DNA from: CAJBVG01 sp943371425
Lineage (GTDB): Bacteria; Bacteroidota; Bacteroidia; Sphingobacteriales; Sphingobacteriaceae
Reading direction: 5' to 3'
Assembly: GCA_943371425.1 (NCBI GenBank)
Contig: CALRUR010000006.1
Span: 1 to 64,000 of the forward strand
Length of the DNA: 64,000 nucleotides
Shown: positions 43,560 to 53,600 of the stretch, piece by piece
Numbering within the stretch: position 1 is the stretch's first letter
How the letters are laid out: the number at the start of each line of letters is the position of its first letter
The notes under the pieces: generated by a model
Databases searched by the model: none
The model's input: only the letters and a program-made list of their open reading frames with translations
What the model was told of the DNA's origin: nothing
Program-made: the position numbers and the translations under genes

Positions 43560-44801
43560 TTATAAATTCAAGTCGTACTCTTTAATTTTTCTATACAAAG
43601 TTCTTTCAGAAATTCCCAACTCTTGAGCTGCGTACTTTCTTTTTCCTTTGTGTTTTTTCAAAGCCTTACGAATAAAATCAATTTCTTTTTCTTCTAAAGA
43701 TAAGGTTTCTTCTACTTCTTCAACCACCGGGTGGTCAAAATTATAATTAGATTGATTAACGTTTACTGGCAATTGTAAGGTATTACCATCTTCATCAACT
43801 GCATGTACATCCTGATATAATTTATTGATGAGCCCAGTGTTGTTGCTTAAATACTCATTCGTGTTTTCCGAATGTTGTAATAAATCAACCACCACTTTTT
43901 TCAAATCCATTAAATCTTTTTTCATATCAAACAATACTTTGTATAAGATGTCTCTCTCGGAGAAATCGTTCTCAGCATTGTTTGTTCCTAATCTCATAGG
44001 CAGTTCAGAAACGGCTTGTTCGTATGGCAAATATTTCAACAAACTATGCGCATCAATTTCCTTCTTATCATTTTCTAATACCGCAATTTGTTCAGCTAAA
44101 TTTCTCAACTGACGAACATTTCCTGGCCATTTATAATTTTCTAAAAGTCCACGCGCCTCATCATTTAATTGTACCAAGGGGCTTCTATACTTTACAGAAA
44201 AATCTGAAATAAATTTTCTGAAAATTAAATAGATGTCTTCTTTACGTTCTCGTAATGATGGCACTTTTAAGGGTACAGTATTTAATCTATAATATAAATC
44301 TTCTCTGAATTTTCCTTTTTGAACAGCATCGTACACATTTACGTTTGTAGCCGCAACAATTCTCACGTTCGTTTTCTGAACTTTAGAAGAACCCACTCGT
44401 AAATACTCACCAGTTTCTAATACTCTTAATAAACGTGCTTGTGTGCCAATTGGCAATTCTGCCACTTCATCTAAAAAAATAGTTCCACCGTTTACTACTT
44501 CAAAATAACCTTTACGTGCTTCGTGGGCACCTGTAAAAGATCCTTTCTCGTGACCAAACAATTCAGAGTCTATAGTACCCTCTGGTATTGCACCACAGTT
44601 TACGGCAATAAATGGTCCGTGTTTGCGTGCACTTAATTGATGTATAATTTGTGAGAATACTTCTTTACCACTTCCGCTTTCACCAGTAATTAATACCGAA
44701 ATATCTGTTGGTGCTACTTGCCTAGCAATATCTATGGCTCTGTTTAGCAAGGCAGAATTTCCGATAATAGAAAACCTGTTTTTTATTTCTTGTAAATCCA
44801 T
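43560..44801 (-). CDS. Sigma-54-dependent transcriptional activator without receiver domain
   Basis: A 413-residue bacterial enhancer-binding protein. The AAA+ domain starts at the N-terminus: Walker A GESGSGKE (40-47), sigma-54 contact loop GSFTGA (87-92, a conservative variant of GAFTGA) and Walker B TIFLDE (107-112). A linker (about 260-365) precedes a Fis-type HTH at 375-413 (KYAAQELGISERTLYRKI). With no receiver or other sensor domain, control must come from expression level or partner proteins. It is embedded between miaB and lptE, so it may regulate envelope functions. Confidence 0.93.
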   Translation of the reverse strand: MDLQEIKNRFSIIGNSALLNRAIDIARQVAPTDISVLITGESGSGKEVFSQIIHQLSARKHGPFIAVNCGAIPEGTIDSELFGHEKGSFTGAHEARKGYFEVVNGGTIFLDEVAELPIGTQARLLRVLETGEYLRVGSSKVQKTNVRIVAATNVNVYDAVQKGKFREDLYYRLNTVPLKVPSLRERKEDIYLIFRKFISDFSVKYRSPLVQLNDEARGLLENYKWPGNVRQLRNLAEQIAVLENDKKEIDAHSLLKYLPYEQAVSELPMRLGTNNAENDFSERDILYKVLFDMKKDLMDLKKVVVDLLQHSENTNEYLSNNTGLINKLYQDVHAVDEDGNTLQLPVNVNQSNYNFDHPVVEEVEETLSLEEKEIDFIRKALKKHKGKRKYAAQELGISERTLYRKIKEYDLNL

Positions 44802-44817
44802 TTTTTTAGGATTTTAA

Positions 44818-46236
44818 TTAATTAACAATTTTACCTAATAGTGTTGCCGATGTACATTTTTCTATATACACATCTACATAATCACCTTTTTTAAATCTCG
44901 CATCAACCGGAAACACTACTACTAAATTTTGATCAGTTCTTCCAGCAAAATCATTTTCAGATTTTTTTGAAAAACCATCAATCAATACTCTATTTGTTTT
45001 ACCTAGTTGATCGTTCATTCTTTCGAGAGCATGTTCTCTTTGCAGTTGAACAATTTCTGCTAAGCGTTTACTTTTTATTTCTTCGGGAACATCGTCTGTT
45101 AATTTTTTTGCAGCGGGTGTTCCAGGTCTTTCAGAATAAGTAAACATATAAGCATATTCAAAACGAACTAGTTTCATTAAACTAATGGTTTCTTGATGTT
45201 CTTCTTCTGTTTCTGAACAAAAACCTGCAATAATATCTGTAGAAATTGCACACTCCGGAATGATGTTGCGGATGGCTTCAATTCGGTTGATGTACCACTC
45301 TCTGGTATACGTTCTGTTCATCAATTCTAAAATTCTAGAATTTCCTGATTGAACAGGCAAGTGAATATTTTTACAAATATTTTCTCTACTCGCCATGGTA
45401 TGCAAAACCTCGTCTGTTAAATCTTTTGGATGCGATGTAGAAAAACGCACTCTTAATGCAGGATGTACATCGGCCACCATAGCTAAAAGTTCTGCAAAAT
45501 TTACTTCTTTGCTTTCCTCTTCATTTTTCCAATGGTACGAATCAACATTTTGCCCAAGCAATACTACTTCTCTAAATCCATTGTCGAATAAATCTTTTGC
45601 TTCGTTAACAATCGAGTGAGCATCTCTACTTCTTTCTCTGCCACGTGTAAAGGGCACTACACAAAAAGAACACATGTTATCGCAACCGCGAGTAATAGAA
45701 ATAAATCCGCTTACACCGTTAGAGTTTAAACGAATAGGGCTAATATCGCCATAGGTTTCATCTCTAGATAAAAGTACGTTAACTGATTTTGTGCCTTCGT
45801 CGGCAGATTGTATAAGTTTGGGTAAATCGCGGTATGCATCTGGGCCAACTACTACATCAACCAATTTCTCTTCTTCTAAAAATTTAGCTTTTAAACGCTC
45901 GGCCATGCATCCTAGCACTCCCACTATCATTCCGGGTTTGTTTTTCTTGGCTGCTTTAAAATCTGTTAAACGTTTACGAACACGCTGTTCGGCGTTTTCT
46001 CGAATAGAGCAGGTATTTATGAATATTACATCCGCCTCGTTAAAGTCGTTGGTGGTTTGAAAACCCATTTCGAGCATAATGGACGCTACGACCTCAGAAT
46101 CTGCAAAATTCATCTGACAGCCGTAACTTTCTATAAACAATTTTCTACCCGTATGAGCTGAAAGAGGGCTCTCTATCATAAGTGCCTCACCCTGACGACT
46201 TTCATCGTGATATTTTTCTGAAATCTGATCTAACAT
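44818..46236 (-). CDS. miaB: tRNA-2-methylthio-N6-dimethylallyladenosine synthase MiaB
   Basis: A 472-residue radical-SAM methylthiotransferase. An N-terminal UPF0004 domain contains Cys ligands in ESYGCQMN, NTCSIREN and GCMAERLK. The radical SAM motif is CDNMCSFC, and a C-terminal TRAM domain (about 405-470) follows. It modifies A37 of tRNAs reading UNN codons. I choose ATG 46236; a longer frame would need a TTG start lying inside the promoter box. First gene of the operon ending with secG. Confidence 0.96.
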   Translation of the reverse strand: MLDQISEKYHDESRQGEALMIESPLSAHTGRKLFIESYGCQMNFADSEVVASIMLEMGFQTTNDFNEADVIFINTCSIRENAEQRVRKRLTDFKAAKKNKPGMIVGVLGCMAERLKAKFLEEEKLVDVVVGPDAYRDLPKLIQSADEGTKSVNVLLSRDETYGDISPIRLNSNGVSGFISITRGCDNMCSFCVVPFTRGRERSRDAHSIVNEAKDLFDNGFREVVLLGQNVDSYHWKNEEESKEVNFAELLAMVADVHPALRVRFSTSHPKDLTDEVLHTMASRENICKNIHLPVQSGNSRILELMNRTYTREWYINRIEAIRNIIPECAISTDIIAGFCSETEEEHQETISLMKLVRFEYAYMFTYSERPGTPAAKKLTDDVPEEIKSKRLAEIVQLQREHALERMNDQLGKTNRVLIDGFSKKSENDFAGRTDQNLVVVFPVDARFKKGDYVDVYIEKCTSATLLGKIVN

Positions 46237-46251
46237 AACAAAACTAGTCTG

Positions 46252-46259
46252 CAAAATTA
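46252..46259 (-). promoter_or_regulatory. -7 promoter box (TAATTTTG, minus strand) for the miaB operon
   Basis: TAATTTTG on the minus strand ends 15 nt before the miaB ATG, a fitting distance for a short leader. A second TAnnTTTG (TAGTTTTG) lies further down the same leader at 46239-46246. No clear -33 TTG. Confidence 0.5.
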
Positions 46260-46322
46260 GGAAATTTCTGAAAATTTGTCAGCTTTTTTATCATTACAGA
46301 TTTGATTTCATAAATTAGCAAG

Positions 46323-48185
46323 ATGTCTACCACAACAAAACGACCTTTTTGGAAGAAATTATTGATTGTAATGGCTTCATTTTTAGGAGTATTAATTGCA
46401 GCTGCATATATTATTCTTAATTATTGGGAACCCATCATTAGTAGTTCTATCAAAGATTCTTTTTATAAATCAACGAATAAATTATATCGAATCGATTTTG
46501 AAGACATTGGCTTTAATGTTTTCCTAGGAAATTTCAGTTTAAAAAACATCACACTTACCCCAGACCTAAAGGTATATGCTGATTTGAAAAAAAAGAGAGA
46601 ACAACCGGCCTATTTATTTGAGCTTTCTATAGAGCGGGCCAGGGTACAAGGCATAAATATTTTGAGTTTGTATAAAAGTAATGCCTTAGAAATAAATGAT
46701 ATATCTGTAAACAATCCGCAAGTAAAAGTAATAAACGACTTGTCGTATAAAAAAGGTGCCGATGATACATCCTTGTTTCGGAACCCATATGATTTAATAA
46801 AAGATCAGCTAAAGCATTTAAAAGTTGACCAGATTAATTTAAAGAACATAAACTTCGAATTTATTGCCGACAGTGTTGGAAAACGAAAGTCGAAGAAAAT
46901 TTATTTATCGTTTTTTAAAGTTCGAAATTTATTTATCGACTCTCTTTCTCAAACAGATAGTAGCAGACCTTTTTATTCTGATGATATAAAAATATCGATG
47001 AAAAATTTTACACATCCATTTAGAGACAGTGTAAATGCAATGCAAATAGAAGAAGTGGTAGCGAGTACAGCCACCTCATCTATACAAGTATATAATTTTA
47101 AAGTGGTACCAAAATTCGATGAGGAAAATTATAAAGATGTTTATGGATTTAAAAAAACGAGGATAGAGTTATACATTAAAGAGGCCAATTTGCAGAAAGT
47201 AAATTTCAAAAAATTATTTTTTGAACAAAAATTATATGGCGATAAAATTGATATTCAAAAATTAGAGTGTAATATTTTTAGAAACAATTTAATTCCAAGC
47301 AATCCTACTAAAAAAGTACGATTCCCAACGGAGTTGGTATATGATATAAGAATACCATTTCATTTTGATAAAGTAAATTTAGTTAATTCAAAAATACGTT
47401 ATGCAGAGCGTCATTTAAAAACGAAGTACCGATGGAATATTACGTTTGAAGATTTAAACGGAACGATTCAGAATTTTTCTAATGATACAGTTGCATTGCG
47501 AAAAGACCAGTATGTAAAAATAAATTTAAAAACCAATTTTAACGGTAAAGCAAAATCTAGTTTTGAACTAGTGTTAGATTATTTACATCCGCTAAAACCC
47601 TTTTATGTAAAGGGTTTGATGTCGAACTATAACTTAAACGATGTAAGTCCTATTTTAGCTGAATTAGTACACTTAGAAATTTCGAATTGTAATTTAAGAA
47701 CTTTAAAATTTGTATTAAATGGCGATAAAAAATCGATGAACAGCAACATCAGCATGATGTATAATAATTTACGAGTTAAAATTCTAGAGGTTGATGATGA
47801 AGATAATAAATTAAAGAAGCACGGATTTTTAACAATGCTTGCAAACCATATGGTATTAGAAGATGCAAATCCAAGATCGAATGGCAAATTGGTAAAATCT
47901 AAATTTATAATGTATAAAAAAGATCAATGGAGTTTCTTCTCGTTTATTTGGAAAGGATTATTGAAAGGAATGAAAGAAAGTGTGGGATTAAATGAGCGGA
48001 TGGAAAAGGAATTAAGGTTTCAGGCAGATAGGTATTACGACTTTAAAAACTTCACCAAAGAGTTAAAAGAAAACAGAAAAGAGCGGAGAGATGAGAGAAG
48101 AAAAAAACGACTCGCAAAAAAAACAGAACAACAAAAATTAAGCTTACAAAAAGACACATCATCAACTAAAACAAATTTCAATTAA
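46323..48185 (+). CDS. AsmA-like membrane-anchored envelope protein
   Basis: A 620-residue protein with one N-terminal membrane helix (about 13-33) and a long periplasmic beta-rich part. The latter has AsmA/DUF748-like features: DFEDIGFNVFLGNFSLKNITL, repeated IEINDISVNNPQVKV-type strands and a C-terminal part with YNLNDVSPILAEL. It ends in a strongly basic coiled tail (ELKENRKERRDERRKKR). AsmA-like proteins form grooves that move lipids between membranes; that role here is inferred. Divergent from miaB; the next gene is 27 bp downstream. Confidence 0.65.
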   Translation: MSTTTKRPFWKKLLIVMASFLGVLIAAAYIILNYWEPIISSSIKDSFYKSTNKLYRIDFEDIGFNVFLGNFSLKNITLTPDLKVYADLKKKREQPAYLFELSIERARVQGINILSLYKSNALEINDISVNNPQVKVINDLSYKKGADDTSLFRNPYDLIKDQLKHLKVDQINLKNINFEFIADSVGKRKSKKIYLSFFKVRNLFIDSLSQTDSSRPFYSDDIKISMKNFTHPFRDSVNAMQIEEVVASTATSSIQVYNFKVVPKFDEENYKDVYGFKKTRIELYIKEANLQKVNFKKLFFEQKLYGDKIDIQKLECNIFRNNLIPSNPTKKVRFPTELVYDIRIPFHFDKVNLVNSKIRYAERHLKTKYRWNITFEDLNGTIQNFSNDTVALRKDQYVKINLKTNFNGKAKSSFELVLDYLHPLKPFYVKGLMSNYNLNDVSPILAELVHLEISNCNLRTLKFVLNGDKKSMNSNISMMYNNLRVKILEVDDEDNKLKKHGFLTMLANHMVLEDANPRSNGKLVKSKFIMYKKDQWSFFSFIWKGLLKGMKESVGLNERMEKELRFQADRYYDFKNFTKELKENRKERRDERRKKRLAKKTEQQKLSLQKDTSSTKTNFN

Positions 48186-48212
48186 AGGTGTTAACAGAAT
48201 AAATTAAAGCAT

Positions 48213-48779
48213 ATGAAACTATTAGTCCCATTGTTCACATTATTAACCGCTTGTTTTGGAACGAGTGCTATAAAAAGCAAACCAGTTACAGAAGGAATTA
48301 TGTTAAGTACAAAAACCTTGTATGATTTCAAAATGAAATCTATTGATGGAGAACTTATAGATTTTAGTAAGTATAAAGGCAAAAAGGTGCTTATTGTAAA
48401 CACAGCTTCAGAATGTGGATACACACCGCAATACTCGGAGTTAGAGGCATTGCATAAAAAGTATGGAGAGAAATTGGTGATTTTAGGATTCCCTGCAAAT
48501 AATTTTGGCGGACAAGAGCCAGGCGATAATAAAGAAATTGCAAGTTTCTGCCAGAAAAACTATGGTGTTACTTTTCAATTATTTGAGAAAGTGGATGTAT
48601 TAGGTGATGACGCTTGCGATTTATACAAATGGTTATCAACAAAAGAATTAAATGGATGGAACTCTCAAGCACCCAAATGGAATTTCAACAAATACTTAAT
48701 TGATGAAAACGGGCAGTTGGTTAAATATTTTCCTTCATCAGTAAAACCAATGAGTAAAGAAATTACAGACGCTATTTAA
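48213..48779 (+). CDS. Glutathione peroxidase-family thiol peroxidase, probable lipoprotein
   Basis: A 188-residue enzyme. The peroxidatic Cys68 is in NTASECGY, Gln101 in NNFGGQEPG, and the resolving Cys113 in ASFCQKNYG. The WNFNKYLID motif supplies the Trp/Asn of the active-site tetrad. Bacterial forms of this kind are usually thioredoxin-dependent. An N-terminal lipobox LTAC (Cys14) predicts export to the periplasmic side, which is uncommon for this family. The 3' end overlaps the convergent methyltransferase gene by 8 bp. Confidence 0.9.
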   Translation: MKLLVPLFTLLTACFGTSAIKSKPVTEGIMLSTKTLYDFKMKSIDGELIDFSKYKGKKVLIVNTASECGYTPQYSELEALHKKYGEKLVILGFPANNFGGQEPGDNKEIASFCQKNYGVTFQLFEKVDVLGDDACDLYKWLSTKELNGWNSQAPKWNFNKYLIDENGQLVKYFPSSVKPMSKEITDAI

Positions 48780-49353
48780 TTTTTTTTAATTCAACAAATA
48801 GTTCTTTGTCGGCTCTTGCTTTTATAGAGTTTCTGCATTTTTCAAAACGAATAAATTCAAACAAAGAAGAGAAATAGTTAGTATACTCTTCTTTGTTTCC
48901 TCCAAAGGGTGGGCCACTAGCAAATTCTGTATCGAACAGCAGGCCTACTAGTAAACCATCATCATTTAACAATTCGTGCATTTTTTCTGCATACTTTTTT
49001 CTAAGCTTGGGATCTATTGCACAAAAAAAAGTTTGTTCAATTATTATATCGTATTGATGTTGATGTTCGAAAAAATCTTGCTGGTGTAAATGGGCCGGGT
49101 TAAAATGGGGGTAACGGGTTTTAAAATTTGCGATAGCAGAAGCGGCATAGTCTAAAACGTGTACATTTAAAAATCCGTTTTGATGTGCCCATTCGGCTTC
49201 ATGACCATTGCCACAGCCAGGTATTAAAATTTTTAACTCTTTGTTTTTGAGCGATTTTAAGTAATCAACAATTGGGGTAGAGGCATAACCAATGTCCCAA
49301 CCTGTTTTATTTTCTTTGTATCGTTGTTCCCAGAATTGATCGTTTAGTTCCAT
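48772..49353 (-). CDS. TPMT-family SAM-dependent methyltransferase
   Basis: A 193-residue class I methyltransferase of the thiopurine methyltransferase type. Features are the N-terminal FWEQRYKENKTGWDIGYAS, SAM-binding motif I (ILIPGCGNGHEA), an acidic motif II end (VHVLDYAASAI) and DIIIEQTFFCAIDP. Relatives in bacteria often methylate small thiols, selenium or tellurium compounds; the substrate here cannot be read from sequence. Alone on the minus strand. Confidence 0.9.
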   Translation of the reverse strand: MELNDQFWEQRYKENKTGWDIGYASTPIVDYLKSLKNKELKILIPGCGNGHEAEWAHQNGFLNVHVLDYAASAIANFKTRYPHFNPAHLHQQDFFEHQHQYDIIIEQTFFCAIDPKLRKKYAEKMHELLNDDGLLVGLLFDTEFASGPPFGGNKEEYTNYFSSLFEFIRFEKCRNSIKARADKELFVELKKIK

Positions 49354-49394
49354 TGTATAGCGGTTTTAAAAGGCATCAGCTACAAAAATTTATA

Positions 49395-49402
49395 TATATT
49401 TG
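49395..49402 (+). promoter_or_regulatory. -7 promoter box (TATATTTG) for the DUF1844 gene
   Basis: TATATTTG followed by CC is a full match to TAnnTTTG. The ATG lies 15 nt after the final G. Confidence 0.55.
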
Positions 49403-49417
49403 CCAATAATAAGAAAT

Positions 49418-49681
49418 ATGAACAAGGAAGAACAACTATTTGCGCAGTTATTGTATATTTTCCACTCCTCGGGAATGCAAGGCTTAGGGAAAGTATTAAA
49501 CCCTGTTACAAACAAAATTGAGATAAATTTGGAACAGGCAAAGCAATCAATTGATATGCTTGAAATGTTAAGAGATAAAACCAAAGGAAACATTAGTTCG
49601 GAAATGGAGAGAATGTTACAACAATTCTTATCAGATTTACGACTAAATTACGTTGATGAAGTAAACAAAACCAATTCTTAA
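49418..49681 (+). CDS. DUF1844 family protein
   Basis: An 87-residue helical protein with the DUF1844 pattern: LFAQLLYIFHSSGMQGLGKVLNP, then EINLEQAKQSIDMLEMLRDKTKGN, then a C-terminal LSDLRLNYVDEV helix. Function unknown. ATG 49418 is preferred over a TTG 18 bp upstream, which overlaps the promoter box. It is 13 bp upstream of the coiled-coil membrane protein gene, likely co-transcribed. Confidence 0.88.
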   Translation: MNKEEQLFAQLLYIFHSSGMQGLGKVLNPVTNKIEINLEQAKQSIDMLEMLRDKTKGNISSEMERMLQQFLSDLRLNYVDEVNKTNS

Positions 49682-49694
49682 AGAAAATTTGAAT

Positions 49695-50609
49695 ATGGAA
49701 CAAGAATCGCAGCCAAAAAAAGACACAAAGAAAATTTACATTTTATTAGGTGTAATTGCATTGCTAATAGGAACGAATATTTTCTTGTGGATGCAAAAGG
49801 ATAAAACGGAAACTCGTTTTGAGCAAACTACAGATGAAAAGGCAAAGCTTCAAGTGCAGCTAAACGAATTGGAGCAAGACTTAACAGAGGCTACAGCAAA
49901 CGCAGATTCGTTAAACGAGAGTTTAATTGCAAAAGATGAAGAGTTGAAAGCAAAAGTAGCGCAATTGCAAAGTGCATTAAGACGAGGAAACATGTCTGCT
50001 GCTGAATTAGAAAGAGCTCGCAATGAAATTGATCAATTAAGATATTACATCCGTAAATACCAAGACGAGATTGTAACCTTGAAAAAAGAAAATGAATTAT
50101 TAGCTTCTGAAAATACTGGTTTGAAAAAAACAGTAGAAACAGAACAACGTAAATCATCAGATTTAATAAATCAAAATATTAATTTATCTAATAAAGTTGC
50201 AGTAGCATCTTTGTTAAAAACCACTAGCTTAAATGCCTTAGGGGTAAGATATCGCTCAAACGGTAAAGAAGTTGAAAGCAACAGAGTAAAAACATTAGAA
50301 AGAATTAAAATCAGTTTTAATTTAGCAGATAACCAAGTTGCACCTCAAGGAGCAAGAGATTTTTATGTGCGAGTAATTAACCCTGCTGGAAAAGCAGAAG
50401 TAGTAACAGATGCTGCGGATAGCAGATTTGCTGCAGACGGCGAAGAATTACAATACTCTGCAAAAAGTACTGTAAATTTCGAAAACAAAGCAGGGCAAAC
50501 GTATACCATGTTTTGGAAAAAATCATCGGCAATTGAACCAGGCGAATATACAATTATCGTATACGCAGATGGAGCAAGCATTGGAAGCACAAAAATAACC
50601 CTGAAATAA
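49695..50609 (+). CDS. Membrane-anchored coiled-coil protein, unknown function
   Basis: A 304-residue protein: short basic N-terminus, one membrane helix (about 14-32), a coiled coil from about 40 to 170 (heptads of Leu/Ala/Glu such as LQVQLNELEQDLTEA) and a C-terminal beta domain (about 180-304). That domain contains the phrase YVRVINPAGKAEV. The architecture points to a periplasmic or cell-wall spanning scaffold. I do not recognise a named family. Followed by a bidirectional terminator. Confidence 0.75.
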   Translation: MEQESQPKKDTKKIYILLGVIALLIGTNIFLWMQKDKTETRFEQTTDEKAKLQVQLNELEQDLTEATANADSLNESLIAKDEELKAKVAQLQSALRRGNMSAAELERARNEIDQLRYYIRKYQDEIVTLKKENELLASENTGLKKTVETEQRKSSDLINQNINLSNKVAVASLLKTTSLNALGVRYRSNGKEVESNRVKTLERIKISFNLADNQVAPQGARDFYVRVINPAGKAEVVTDAADSRFAADGEELQYSAKSTVNFENKAGQTYTMFWKKSSAIEPGEYTIIVYADGASIGSTKITLK

Positions 50610-50631
50610 AATATTGTTTATACAAAGAAAA

Positions 50632-50663
50632 GGAGTGTTGTTAAATTCAGCACTCCTTTTTTT
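50632..50663 (+). terminator. Bidirectional terminator between convergent genes
   Basis: GGAGTGTTG (50632-50640) pairs with CAGCACTCC (50648-50656), with one G-U wobble and a 7-nt loop, followed by seven T on the plus strand. The minus side reads CCTTTTCTTTG, so it can also serve the outer-membrane protein gene ending at 50669. Confidence 0.85.
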
Positions 50664-50668
50664 ATTGG

Positions 50669-53600
50669 CTAAAAGAAAGCTCTGGCTTGCATGCTGCCTG
50701 CGTGTATGGTTTTTGCACCCGCAGAACTTCTGCCATCATACAAAATACTAATCTGCAAACTACTGCCAATATTTTTTTGCCAATTTGCCGACCAAGTTAA
50801 ATTTCTACCCGGTTGCAATGCTTCCAACAATTCATAGGCAATTGCCGAGTTGTTATTACCTGTAAAATCATTATAAATAAAATTAAATTGAGTTTGTATA
50901 CTTGATTTGCCACCGGCATTATACTTTATCTCTGCACTTAATTTATGTTGATCTGATTTTTCTGCACCGGCTAATTTATTCTCTTGCGTTAAAAATAAAT
51001 ATGATAAACTCCAGCGAAGTTCGGTAGAAAACTGCACTCCAAATTCTGGCCGTACACTGTAATAATTAATGGTGAAATTTCTTTCGGATGCAGCTTCGCT
51101 AATAGCTTTTTTCTCGCCAGTTTTTAATTCTGTTAAAATAGAATACCTATTAAAAACATTCCAACGCGTTCTTATTAAATGCTCGTTATAAGAACGGGAA
51201 TCGAAGCCAATGCTGAGTAAGTTTTTATTGCTATTGCCTTGGAAAGTATAATCGGCTCCAAAAATTGGGTCGCTGCGCTTAAAATAAAACGACTTTCTGT
51301 ATTGCGTGTTTACCCCAATTAAATTGCTATCAATAATATTTAAATCAAACGGATTAAATAAATTTTCGCTTGCAGTGCTTAATGTTTTGCGTTCTATTTT
51401 AAAATTTAACTGATTAGAAAACATACTAATGTATTTTAATACACCATCTCTATTGGCCCATTTACGTGCGGGGTCTATAATAATATTTTCTGAAAAGGAA
51501 GTTGATTTAGTTCTAACAAAATCTGTATTTACAATGCTCACTCTTATGTAATCAGCCTCGTAACTGTATTTAGCAATTTCAAATTCATTTAATTCTTTTA
51601 CACCGTTGTTATTATAATCTCTATACACATAAACCCCTTGCCCTGCGGGAACTTGCAAATAAGTAAAAGCTCTTTTTGGTTCTTGCCCTGTACCTATTTC
51701 GTAAAATGTATTCGATGTTAAAAAACCTTTCCAGGCTGTACCATCAAAACGAATTCTGGAAATTATGTTTTCTTCAGATTGTAATGTAGAAGTTGTGTTA
51801 ATAACATTTAAATTTCTGTAGTTTGCACTAAACCCAAACAATGCATTGGTGTTTTTATTTAATTCTGTATTCAATAAAATATTTTCGGTTCGTGTTGCAG
51901 CACGTAAAGAGTTTTGAAAAGGACTTTCATCAAACCTATTCGAATACTCTACCAAATATTTATTGGTCCAATTTTCCGGACTTTTTAAATATGCCTTGTA
52001 AATGTAAAACGCAAAACTATTTAATGAGAGCGAATCGGTGGAAGTGTTTTTATAAATATTTTTTTCAGTTTCTTCTCCAACACCTAGGGTTACGTATTTA
52101 GTGTTTTTACTAAAATCTACTAAATGTTTTAAGAAATTACTTTTATTTTTATTGTTGTTTAACTCTGTTAATAATAAGGATGCATTAGAAAACAAACGAT
52201 ACGATTTGTAATTCACATCAGTACCAATACTATGTTGCATGCCCCTATAAATAGTGTCTTTTAAAAAGAATGCAGTTCTGTAATACAATAAGTTTTTATT
52301 ATTTTTTACAATAGCTGTTTGAAAGGTGTACCATTGTTCGGTAGTACGAACGGCACTATTAACATTGAAATCACGGTTGAATTCTACAGGGCGATAAAAT
52401 TCTACAAAACGAAAATTTTTGTCGAGTACTTCTGCTTGTACATTGCTAACTAAATAAATATTTCCGGACGTATCTGTTTTAACTTTTTCTTTGTACTCTA
52501 AGTAAGTTTTTGTAGCCACTCCAGTATTGTCTCCATCATCTATTTTAGAAAACAAATTCTGGTCGGTATTACTTATAGCGAGCTCTGTACCCATGTTCCA
52601 TTTTTTACCAGATTTATGTTCGGCAGCAAAAGTAAACATGCTTGTTTTGCGTGGTGCTACTAAAACCACAACTGGTTCAAAATTTCCTTGTGGTAGCCCG
52701 TTTACCGGAGATACATATTTAAACACTCGTCCATTGGCTAATGAATTTTCGAGAATGTAGTTCCCTTGGTTAGTGCCTAATTGCGAAAAATTTAATTTGT
52801 AAATAGCATCCTCCGGATTGGTAGAAAAAACATAAATAAATACACCATTAGAGTCTATTTTTTTATATCTAATTTCCGAATCGTTGTAACCTGCACTATC
52901 TATCGAAGGGAAATATGCCGTGCTGGTATTGTCACCAATGCTCGATAAAAATAATTTCTGGTTATCATTCAAGTCTTGCAACAAGGGTCTGTTTTTAGAG
53001 TCTTGTTCGTTGTAGTAATTAATTCTGAATGCATTTTTCTTACTTTCAAAACTTGAGCTTACCGTGGTTAAACTCCTCGAGTAATTTTTATCAGAATATT
53101 CGAACTCTATGGTAATACGCGAGTATGCCGTAATTACTCTGCGTGGCATAAAAGTAATTTCTGCAGTATTATAATCAATCGTATAATCTAGGTTTTCGCC
53201 ACGTTTCATTAATATCCCATCAATAAATACACGCTCGGTACCAGCCAATACAATAATAAAATTTTCATTAGCAATCCCTTGTAACCTATAAGGTCCTTGT
53301 ATACCTTCTCTTCCTAAAAATACTTGTCGGTTGTATTTACCTTTTGCAATTGCAGCAGCTAAATCGTTTTTTATGGTGTATTTGTTTTTTGTTTCTAATG
53401 ATGTTTGTACATATCCACCTTTTGCTTTTTTGAAATAGTTTAGGAAGTACGAATTTGGTTTTCGCAATTCAAAATCTCCAGCGGTTAACGAGTAGTTTTT
53501 ATGTAGGAGTTGAATGTAAACTCGATCGAATTCTTGTATTTGCTGTGTGTTACCTTCTGGTTGAATAGGAATATTATCGTCGGATATAACGGCAATAACT

